From: Epibacterium ulvae
GTDB taxonomy: Bacteria; Pseudomonadota; Alphaproteobacteria; Rhodobacterales; Rhodobacteraceae
DNA: 64,000 nt
Direction of reading: 5' to 3'
Assembly (NCBI RefSeq): GCF_018678075.1
Contig: NZ_JAHHIR010000035.1
Span: 212,858 to 276,857 of the forward strand
Shown one piece after another: positions 57,489-64,000 of this stretch; the first letter of the stretch is position 1; every line of letters starts with the position of its first letter. A program made the translations under genes and the position numbers. The notes below the pieces were generated by a model. It was not told the origin of the DNA, did not search any database, and was given only the letters and a program-made list of their open reading frames with translations.

Positions 57489-58192
57489 TGAATAGCCCCT
57501 AGTTTGTTAGACGCCTTGCAGCTTCCGTTGTTGTTGCCTTTCAAAGGCCGCTGGCGACAACATCCCATTCCTAGCGTGTTTGCGCTTAGGATTGTAGAAC
57601 ATCTCGATGTAGTCGAACACGTCAGATCTTGCGTCTTCTCTGGTTTTGTATGTCCTGCGACGGATGCGTTCGCGTTTAAGCAGGTTGAAGAAGCTCTCGG
57701 CCACGGCATTATCATGGCAATTCCCGCGACGGCTCATACTGTGTTCCAGATTGTGGTGCTTGAGAAACGACGCCCAATCAATACTGGTGAACTGTGAACC
57801 CTGGTCTGAATGCACTAAAACTTTGTTGGTTGGTTTGCGTCGCCAAACGGCCATGAGTAACGCTTGCAACACCAAATCCGTTGGCTGGCGGTTTTGCATC
57901 GACCACCCCACGACGCGGCGTGAGAACAGGTCAATTACGACCGCGAGATATGAGAACCCTTCGTGCGTTTTGATATAGGTGATATCTGTTACCCAGACGC
58001 TGTTGGGGGCCTCGACATCGAACTGACGGTCTAACGTATTATCGACGACGACTGATGGTTTGCCACCGTACTTGCCAGGGCGGCGTTTATATCCGATTTG
58101 CGCGTATATCCCAGCCAATTTGGCCAGTCGGGCCACACGGTTTGGGCAACAGGTCTCACCCAGATCACAAAGATCATCATGCAGCTTGCGAT
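57489..58192 (-). mobile_element. IS3-family insertion sequence fragment
   Basis: The right end is TGAATAGCCCCTAGTTT (57489-57505), similar in form to terminal repeats of IS3 elements, immediately after the orfB stop. The left side, with orfA, the start of orfB and the other terminal repeat, is missing: IS homology stops at about 58,192, where tnsB homology begins. Confidence 0.75.
57507..58192 (-). pseudogene. IS3-family transposase OrfB, truncated at its N-terminus
   Basis: The integrase core is complete: VWVTDITYIKTHEGFSYLAVVIDLFSRRVVGW (first Asp), VLVHSDQGSQFTS (second Asp) and MSRRGNCHDNAVAESFFNLLKRE (Glu), plus the C-terminal YNPKRKHARNGMLSP. An apparent start (MARLAKLAG) at 58136 is really an internal GTG: the frame continues upstream as HRKLHDDLCDLGETC, family sequence, and then breaks at 58,192. 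The N-terminal HTH and OrfA are absent, so it cannot move by itself. Confidence 0.82.
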
Positions 58193-59086
58193 GTTCCCAA
58201 GCTTCGGGGGCACGTTGAGAGGTTCTTCAATACGTTTGCCCTCGAGCTCATGCCTTTGCTCTCGGCGAGAACATTCTCCAACGTTGTGCAGAAAGGGGAT
58301 TTCGAACCTGAAAAGATTGCGGCGCTGACCGATGACCAACTCGCAGAAGTCCTCATTCGTTTCGTGGTTGACGTTTACCATCAGAAACCTCATGCGGGCC
58401 TGAACGGACAGACGCCCGCCAATTGTTGGGCGGAGCAAGTTGAAAGGGTGGGGCGGCTAGCGCCGCCCGATCGACGCCATCGTTTGGCAGCTCTTGGTCA
58501 AAAGTACTCAAGAACCGTATCAGGTCGAGGCGTTCGGTTTTGTGGAATTCACTATACCAATCCCGAGTTGCGCGACCATTTCCTGAAATCAAACAAACGT
58601 AAGATCGATATTCGTGTCGATCGCAGCGACTTAGGTTGCATCGAGGTGAATCTTGAGGGCGGATGGGTGCCCGCGAAGCCCCTGGCGACAGGGTTTGACG
58701 GCATGTCGCTGGAGGCCTGGACCCACACGTGCCAGATACTGCGGCGTAAATATAAGGCCGAAGCTGACATCAACCAAAGCTGTATTGATCAGGCAATTGA
58801 TGACATTTCCGAATTGGATCGGCAGGCTTGTTTGCGCATTGGTGTGACCCCGCAGGCTTTGACTCCTGAACAGGTAAATCAGAACCGCAAGAAGCTGTTC
58901 CTTGGTTTGAATGTCATTGCGGGTCAAGCTGATACCGGGAAGTCCAAGCCACGCGGCCTGCTTGGGCAGCGGTTTGCTGGGGGTGGGAAGACTGCAAGTT
59001 TTCCAACGCCAGTCATTGCACCAGATGTGGATGAACCGACACCAGATTTCAGCCGTGCGCCGACGTGGCGTCTGGAGGACGCGTAA
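58193..59086 (+). pseudogene. TnsB/TniA-like transposase remnant (C-terminal part, copy 2)
   Basis: An open frame whose first recognisable tnsB residues are PKLRGHVERFFNTF from 58196; upstream codons are antisense to the IS3 gene. It retains the catalytic Glu (GHVERFF), PHAGLNGQTPANCW, the mu-C-like barrel and the TnsC-binding tail, but both catalytic Asp residues and the DNA-binding domains are gone. It aligns well with tnsB copy 1, e.g. LMPLLSARTFSNVVQKG against FMPLLSARTHSNVVEKG. No tnsA precedes it. The stop overlaps the tnsC start (TAATG). As a protein it could still bind TnsC, but it cannot catalyse transposition. Confidence 0.85.
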
Positions 59087-60090
59087 TGGATATCGGACGT
59101 CTTGACGAGGTCAGCCACATTGTGGCTGACCTATCCGCCCGTTTCGTTAGCCACGCTGGCTACAAAGAGCTGGAAACGGAATTTAACCGTCTCTTGTGGC
59201 GACGACGCGCAGATATTTCTGCTGGTCGAACACCAGAAGGTCGCGGGCTCATCGTCGTCGGGAATTCCGGCAGCGGAAAGACCACGGCTGTTGATCGACT
59301 GACAGCACGTCATCCGCAACTCAATCTGGGGCAGGATGGTTCGGTGAAGCTGGAAGCTCTGTCAGTTCGGGTTCCCAGCCCGGCGAGCTTGAAATTCGTG
59401 GGCGAGAAAACCTTGCATGGTTTCGGCCTGAAAATCGAGCGCAATAAGACGAGTAACTGGCTATGGGACAAGGTGCAGTTCCATGCCCGCAATCGCGGAA
59501 CGCTCTTCGTGCACTATGATGAAGCGCAGGATTTCATCTCAAATTCCAAGGGCACCGAGATCAAACCAGTCATGAATACCCTGAAATCGTTTATGCAAAA
59601 TAAGGATTGGCCAGTTGGCTTAATCTTATCCGGTCTACCTTGGCTCAAAGAGTTGATGAACCTCGATCCTCAGCTGTGGCGGCGTTTCAAACCGATCCAC
59701 TTTCCTCAAATTTCTTACACCACGCATGGACCTGAAATCTTGGGTGTGCTTGAGTCCTACATCGACGCTGTGGGGCTCAAGACTGGCCAGGGAATCGACA
59801 ACAGATTCTTCCTGCGCCGGTTAATACATGCTGCATCTTCAGAATTTGGCATCGCTGTCGAAATGATTGTTGGCGCGATCGAAGAAGCTTTGTTGGAGGA
59901 CAGTAAAACCGTAAGTATCGACAACTTTGCCGAGATGTATCGATCTAGGGTCGGCTGCGTTGATGCGCTTAACCCCTTTGTGACAGACGACTTCAAAGTC
60001 GTTGATGCTGGCAAGTTGTTGGGCGGTGTCGATAACCTCATGCCTGAAAAGTTGAACCAGGCAATCGATAGCTATCGGAGGGCGAGCTGA
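59086..60090 (+). CDS. tnsC: TnsC/TniB-like AAA+ regulator (copy 2)
   Basis: 334 residues from the ATG at 59086, which has GGAGGA 7 bases upstream and overlaps the tnsB remnant's stop; a GTG at 59065 is less likely. Walker A GNSGSGKTTAVDRL (GNSGSGKT at 59-66), Walker B TLFVHYDEAQDF and sensor LILSGLPWL give the TniB fold. It looks complete and ATP-binding competent although its TnsB partner is broken; it could in principle work with TnsB of module 1, but the two TnsC proteins are strongly diverged. Confidence 0.85.
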   Translation: MDIGRLDEVSHIVADLSARFVSHAGYKELETEFNRLLWRRRADISAGRTPEGRGLIVVGNSGSGKTTAVDRLTARHPQLNLGQDGSVKLEALSVRVPSPASLKFVGEKTLHGFGLKIERNKTSNWLWDKVQFHARNRGTLFVHYDEAQDFISNSKGTEIKPVMNTLKSFMQNKDWPVGLILSGLPWLKELMNLDPQLWRRFKPIHFPQISYTTHGPEILGVLESYIDAVGLKTGQGIDNRFFLRRLIHAASSEFGIAVEMIVGAIEEALLEDSKTVSIDNFAEMYRSRVGCVDALNPFVTDDFKVVDAGKLLGGVDNLMPEKLNQAIDSYRRAS

Positions 60091-61991
60091 TGTCGAAGCC
60101 ACTTCCTTTGAGCGTTGATATACTCCCTGCAGAAACACCAGCATCTTTTGCGGCCCGATTGGGTCGCAAAAATGGGATTGAATACGGCACGGACTTCTGT
60201 CTCGATATGGGTTTTCGCCTGCAAGATGTAGCGGACGGGAGGGCAGATGCCCTCTCGTCTCTCGCTCAGCTTGGCGGAGTCGACTTGAAAGTCCTCAGTC
60301 GCTTTGCCGTCGAGCGCATTGGCGAAACACAATACGCCGTGGCGGGACAGGAGCTAGAAAAGCGATGGATCCAAAGATCGCGACTTCGTTTTTGCCCATA
60401 TTGCGTCGCGGACGATCTGAGTGATCAAACACGGCAGGGTGCGGCTCTCCAAGCATACTGGCATGTGCCATTCATAAGGACATGCTGCCGACATCAGATC
60501 CCTATCATGGAGATCGCGGAAATCTGTCACACAAGAGGACCGCATGATTTTTCGGGGCGGTTGCGTGATCTTGAATTCAGCCAAGATTGGTTTTCTAAAG
60601 AACGAACTCAACGATCACCGACCAAACTCGAATGCTATCTGACCAAGCGTATAGAGGGAGTTCCCCAAAACCCTTGGCTGGACAAATTACCTTTCAACGC
60701 AGTTGCAATGGCAAGTGAAGCATTGGGCCTCATGTTGGCATTCGGCCCGGACAAACAGATTGGGGGGCTATCTCCGGGCCAACGCTGCAAAGCCGGAGAA
60801 GCGGGCTTTGAAGTCGTTAGCAATGGTGAGGCCGCTATTCGCGCTTGCCTGAACGATCTACATGTCCAAGGCGGCGGACCGACATGGTTTCAGCGCCGGT
60901 TCTATGGCTATTTTTTCCTTTGGCTCGAGGCGTCCAAGTCTAAACTTTACCAGCCTATCAAAGAGATTATGCGTAAGCATATTATTGCGACCTATCCAAT
61001 CGGCAAAGGCGAGGATGTCTTGGGGGCGCCATGCAAGCGTCGGCTAGTCCACAGTATCGCAACCGCCAAAGCTGCGACTGGCATCGAGCCGAAGAAGATA
61101 AAGCACATTCTTCATACAAATGGATTCCTAGATAAGGATCCGAAGACAGGGCAGTTTGAAAAGAATGTCCTTTTTCGTGCTGACGACATCGACCCGATCT
61201 TGCGAAAGTTTAATGGGTCGATCTGTCAGGTGGCGACGAGACGGCGAGTCAATGCGCCACGCGCGCAGTTTGATGTTCTGCTGGCCCACAACATCATCAA
61301 GTCGATCGGTGGCGCTGGTGATGCGCGGCCTAGTTATGATGTTTCAGAAATCGACAACTTTCTGAAACGGCTGTCGGACGGGGCGGTAATCACTGAGCAG
61401 CCATCCGATCAGTATGTCGATATCCAGACTGCATGTCGAAAAACGGTGTCGAGTGCTGCTGAGGTCGTAAACTTGATCCTAGATGGCAGGCTGCAATTTG
61501 TTGGTCGAGATCCATCCCAACATGGATACCTCTCTGTCTTGCTCGATCCCATTGAAGTGGCAGAGCAGATGCAACTGACAGCACCGAAGGGCTATATGAA
61601 ACACGAGTTGGGTGGGCTTCTGGGGGTGAATGATCCAGCTGTGAAACACCTGACAACTAGTGGCCTGTTGCCGATAACCAAGTCGCGCCACCCGATTTCT
61701 CGGAAAGCGATATCAATCGTCTCGTATGCTGACATGGGTCAATTCTTAGAGACCTATGCGCCCGCAAAAACCCTCGCGGAAGCGTTGTTGGCGAATACTC
61801 GAACGATTGCAAATAGGTTGGAAAAGCTAGGTGTACGACCCATCGACATGCCAGAGGGGTGTCGGGGCCGAATTTTTGTGAAAGCTGATTTGCGTGCGAT
61901 CGAAGTGGGTGTTGCGATGTTGAACGCGGTTTGTAACGTTGCCAGTTCAAGCAATTTTACACACGAGGAAAATTTCAATGAATATAGTTGA
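60090..61991 (+). CDS. tniQ: TniQ/TnsD-like target-site selector (copy 2)
   Basis: 633 residues, start overlapping the tnsC stop (TGATG) with CGGAGGG upstream. The N-terminal TniQ region reads ILPAETPASFAARLGRKNG, LSSLAQLGGVDLKVLSRFAV and a zinc block RFCPYCVADDL...FIRTCCRHQIPI. The C-terminal part parallels copy 1 (LLGVNDPAVKHL; YAPAKTLAEALLANTRTI), so both share the same multi-HTH architecture, but identity is modest and the DNA site recognised may differ. The gene overlaps the following membrane-protein gene by 14 bases. Confidence 0.8.
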   Translation: MSKPLPLSVDILPAETPASFAARLGRKNGIEYGTDFCLDMGFRLQDVADGRADALSSLAQLGGVDLKVLSRFAVERIGETQYAVAGQELEKRWIQRSRLRFCPYCVADDLSDQTRQGAALQAYWHVPFIRTCCRHQIPIMEIAEICHTRGPHDFSGRLRDLEFSQDWFSKERTQRSPTKLECYLTKRIEGVPQNPWLDKLPFNAVAMASEALGLMLAFGPDKQIGGLSPGQRCKAGEAGFEVVSNGEAAIRACLNDLHVQGGGPTWFQRRFYGYFFLWLEASKSKLYQPIKEIMRKHIIATYPIGKGEDVLGAPCKRRLVHSIATAKAATGIEPKKIKHILHTNGFLDKDPKTGQFEKNVLFRADDIDPILRKFNGSICQVATRRRVNAPRAQFDVLLAHNIIKSIGGAGDARPSYDVSEIDNFLKRLSDGAVITEQPSDQYVDIQTACRKTVSSAAEVVNLILDGRLQFVGRDPSQHGYLSVLLDPIEVAEQMQLTAPKGYMKHELGGLLGVNDPAVKHLTTSGLLPITKSRHPISRKAISIVSYADMGQFLETYAPAKTLAEALLANTRTIANRLEKLGVRPIDMPEGCRGRIFVKADLRAIEVGVAMLNAVCNVASSSNFTHEENFNEYS

Positions 61992-62481
61992 CCCAGAGAA
62001 ACTGATAAGCACTTCTGCAACTGGCTTCGCTCTGTCGGTTATGGCGCTGTTGCTGGCGGGTATGGAACTAGCGCCATCTGAGCTGATGCTTGCTCCAATT
62101 TGTTTGGGGTTGGTGTTTTCGCTCTGTGAAGCATTGCGGAACAAAAAAGAATGGAAAATGTGGTTGATGTTGCCGATTTGGGCATTTCTCATCCCTGCGT
62201 TTTTGCTGATATCTATCTTGGGTGGGATGAGGTTTTTTGGTTTTGAAGTGCTTAGTACCGATCAGACACACCTCTCTTTGATGGGTAACCTCGGGATCAT
62301 AACTTTCATGCTAAGTTTTATGTCTCTCGGGTTTGCTAAGATTTGGATGGCTGGGATTGAAGACGGTGGTGATGATTTGGCCCACTGGAAGCGATATCTT
62401 CCGATCGAGGTCCCGATGTATCTGCCGACACTAATACTCGTTATTGCAATCTGCATTTATTGTTTCTGGTGGTTAGGTTAG
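61978..62481 (+). CDS. Small multi-pass membrane protein coupled to tniQ copy 2
   Basis: A 167-residue protein from the ATG at 61978 (CGAGGAA upstream), overlapping the end of tniQ. Four or five membrane helices are predicted by eye: about 14-32, 34-52, 57-80, 97-120 and 145-166. No family is recognised. The tight coupling to a target selector is unusual; it may be transposon cargo, perhaps a membrane effector, but nothing in the sequence proves a role. Confidence 0.6.
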   Translation: MNIVDPEKLISTSATGFALSVMALLLAGMELAPSELMLAPICLGLVFSLCEALRNKKEWKMWLMLPIWAFLIPAFLLISILGGMRFFGFEVLSTDQTHLSLMGNLGIITFMLSFMSLGFAKIWMAGIEDGGDDLAHWKRYLPIEVPMYLPTLILVIAICIYCFWWLG

Positions 62482-62572
62482 TTCTTTTCGATGGGCAGAA
62501 CCAAGGTTCAACTTGCAACTGGCCAACATTCAAGAGAATTTTCCGTGAAAATAACAAGGAATTCAGTGCACG

Positions 62573-63058
62573 ATGTCGTTCTCTCTAAGCCGCAGGGCAA
62601 GTCTCGTTCGTTCGTTTGTGTTTTTAGCTATGGGCATCCTGTGGCTTGGGATGATGTACTTAATTATAAATGGATTTGTCTGGGCATTTAGTGACATTAA
62701 ACTATCCGAAATCATGTCGACGACGGGAGATATCGCTACGGTTTTTGCATTTTCCATGGTCTACATGAGGAATTCGTTCATAAATTCATTTTCTTTAGAC
62801 GTTGAAAAGCAGCGGGAGAAAATCTCTTTTTGGGGGGAGACAAAGAAGCGATTTAGAATATTCTTGTATGATGCGTTTTCTTATCTTCTTGCTTGGCATG
62901 CCGTAGTTGCCGTTCTTCTCCGGAGCGATCGACTTAACAATATCATTGCCGATATGACGACCGGATTGCTGACTTTTGCGATTATTATATCCTTTGTCGC
63001 GACTGCTTGGCTTTTGCTAAAAGGCTACAAGGAAGGTAGTGCTGAGGAAGAGAACTAG
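62573..63058 (+). CDS. Small membrane protein
   Basis: A 161-residue protein (AAGGA 12 bases before the ATG) with hydrophobic helices at about 10-38, 97-115 and 126-150 and a charged cytoplasmic loop rich in Lys and Arg (VEKQREKISFWGETKKRFR). Family unknown. It follows the tniQ-coupled membrane protein by 91 bases on the same strand and is probably cargo of the same element. AT-rich codons, unlike the core genes. Confidence 0.6.
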   Translation: MSFSLSRRASLVRSFVFLAMGILWLGMMYLIINGFVWAFSDIKLSEIMSTTGDIATVFAFSMVYMRNSFINSFSLDVEKQREKISFWGETKKRFRIFLYDAFSYLLAWHAVVAVLLRSDRLNNIIADMTTGLLTFAIIISFVATAWLLLKGYKEGSAEEEN

Positions 63059-63901
63059 ATAGACTAATGCGTACCGGCGTTCCTCAGCTCAGAGATTGAA
63101 TGCCGACCTGAAGTGCTTTTCAAGAAAGCCAGACACTGGCTATGTATGTCGGCTTGTTGAGTTGCAGTCATTGGTCGGCTTCGTAACATCTAGAAATTTG
63201 GCTAAGACTAGGCCTTCACTGCAGAGAGCACGACCCCAGCTCAGTGATGTTGGGCGTGGCCTTAACTCATGGTCAATGATATTATCGATAGTGTTCGTCG
63301 TCGTGACTGTCGCCACAATCTGTAGAGGCTGTCGTACCTAGTTTGTCGCGAAAGCCTAAGTAACGAAAGGACAACTTTTATGACTCTAGTGGTCACTTTA
63401 GTATTAGGGCAGTTTCCGAAGCCACTTAAAAACAAGGGCTTAAAGATTTGAGAAAGGTCGTTTCGTGTGGTTTGCATCAGGAATGACAGATAAGGTGAAA
63501 CTTTTTGACGCCGAGCCGCCAGTTTTTGACATCTAAACTGCAGTTTTGCGCAAATGGCATTGCTGGATGTAATTTCTCAAAAGTGTTCCAATAGAGCAGT
63601 TTTCAATCGTTCGCGGTAGTCTGACCGGAGCGCATTCCACATTTCTTGATATTCATCGAGGGAATATTGTGGGTAAGAATAGAGTCACAAAGTAGCTCCT
63701 CTGCCTCCGTCAGCCGCCGACCAGAAGGTTGGTATGCTGCGGTGGCCACCTTTGTTACAGCACATGGTTACTTGCGCGAAAATTAGGTGCGGACCGTAAC
63801 CTAGTATCTGCAGCGCGGACAGCCAAAACCAATACTACGCTAGGGTCAGGACCCATTGATTTCCGTTTGTTTGCATGATTCACTGACCGAAAAATTGAAC
63901 G
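63059..63901. other. Non-coding stretch with GCAGTTTT-like repeats
   Basis: No gene is supported in these 840 bases. Four similar 10-mers, GCAGTTTCCG (63409), CCAGTTTTTG (63519), GCAGTTTTGC (63540) and GCAGTTTTCA (63596), are scattered here, two of them 21 bases apart. The second continues as CCAGTTTTTGACATC. This could be the distal end of Tn7-like element 2, or chance in AT-rich DNA. Confidence 0.35.
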
Positions 63902-64000
63902 GTGAACCTGTCTGATCTCTTCTGGCTGTCGGATGCGCAGATGGCGCGTCTTGAGCCCTATTTTCCGAAGTCCCACGGCAAGCCACGCGTTCACTGCCCG
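63902..64000 (+). CDS. IS5-family transposase, partial (runs off the window)
   Basis: From the GTG at 63902 the frame reads VNLSDLFWLSDAQMARLEPYFPKSHGKPRV, the characteristic N-terminus of IS5-family DDE transposases common in alphaproteobacteria; only the first 33 residues are in the window. A possible left terminal repeat is GGGTCAGGACCCATTGAT near 63,843. Whether the copy is intact cannot be seen. Confidence 0.78.
   Translation, partial: MNLSDLFWLSDAQMARLEPYFPKSHGKPRVHCP

Larger units (their letters stand above)
58193..61991 (+). mobile_element. Tn7-like transposition module 2, truncated
   Basis: Remains of a second tns operon in the same gene order: broken tnsB, intact tnsC and intact tniQ, followed by membrane-protein genes. 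It differs throughout from module 1 and so came from a separate element. Its left end, tnsA and most of tnsB were lost at the IS3 junction. Confidence 0.8.

Noticed and set aside
58055..58192. N-terminal part of the tnsB copy 2 open frame
   Set aside because: These codons are the antisense strand of the IS3 transposase; tnsB homology starts only at about 58,196.
41268..61991. CRISPR-associated transposon
   Set aside because: Two tniQ-tnsC modules are present, but I find no cas gene, no repeat-spacer array and no short TniQ; both TniQ proteins have large TnsD-like C-terminal regions.
63755..63994. Minus-strand frame at the right edge
   Set aside because: It is antisense to the IS5-type transposase start, whose N-terminal sequence is recognisable on the plus strand.

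Overview
The left part of the window (about 1-30,700) is ordinary GC-rich core chromosome of an alphaproteobacterium, most likely a marine Rhodobacterales (Roseobacter-type) species. Pointers are the coupled hisC-tyrA pair, the five-gene F1 ATP synthase operon atpHAGDC standing apart from the F0 genes, a short HisG paired with HisZ behind hisS, B12-dependent ribonucleotide reductase NrdJ, and DUF1489, DUF2125 and extensin-like proteins typical of that order. No tRNA, rRNA or CRISPR array was seen.

Core layout: a partial class V aminotransferase; hisC-tyrA-extensin-like (overlapping); DUF2125 (minus); ChaC-like cyclotransferase; an ExbB/MotA-like channel protein with a very long coiled-coil OmpA partner; M23 peptidase-clpA-gloB (all minus); a methyltransferase; atpHAGDC with a terminator; an NIT-domain chemoreceptor; hisS-hisZ-hisG; a PLP-dependent sulfur-amino-acid enzyme; DUF3291; DUF1489; nrdJ.

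Right after nrdJ the sequence becomes more AT-rich and changes character: about 30,700-64,000 is an accessory island. It opens with a calcineurin-like phosphoesterase, then two antiphage-type loci on the minus strand: a 1483-residue nuclease-STAND ATPase (Avs-like) and a two-gene OLD nuclease plus UvrD helicase pair (Gabija-like). A small Ner-like repressor with a palindromic operator candidate follows, then a complete Tn7-like transposition operon, tnsA-tnsB-tnsC-tniQ, each gene overlapping the next.

From 47.5 to 51.4 kb lies a minus-strand operon of a large serine recombinase and two different ParB/RepB-like proteins, again with overlapping stops and starts and no ParA, flanked by a perfect 12-bp inverted repeat on one side and a cluster of ATGGCAA repeats on the other. 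Then come an XRE regulator, a second phosphoesterase paralogous to the one at 30.8 kb, a convergent small kinase-fold protein, a glyoxalase-related zinc-ribbon protein and a nuclease with a SEC-C zinc tail.

From 57.5 to 62 kb is a second, diverged Tn7-like module. An IS3-family fragment is fused directly to the C-terminal third of a TnsB, which has lost two of its three catalytic acids; its tnsC and tniQ look intact. The tniQ overlaps a membrane-protein gene and a second membrane protein follows. The window ends in an IS5-type transposase. The island therefore stacks two Tn7-like systems, a recombinase-ParB system and two or three defence loci; transposon ends could not be placed with certainty.
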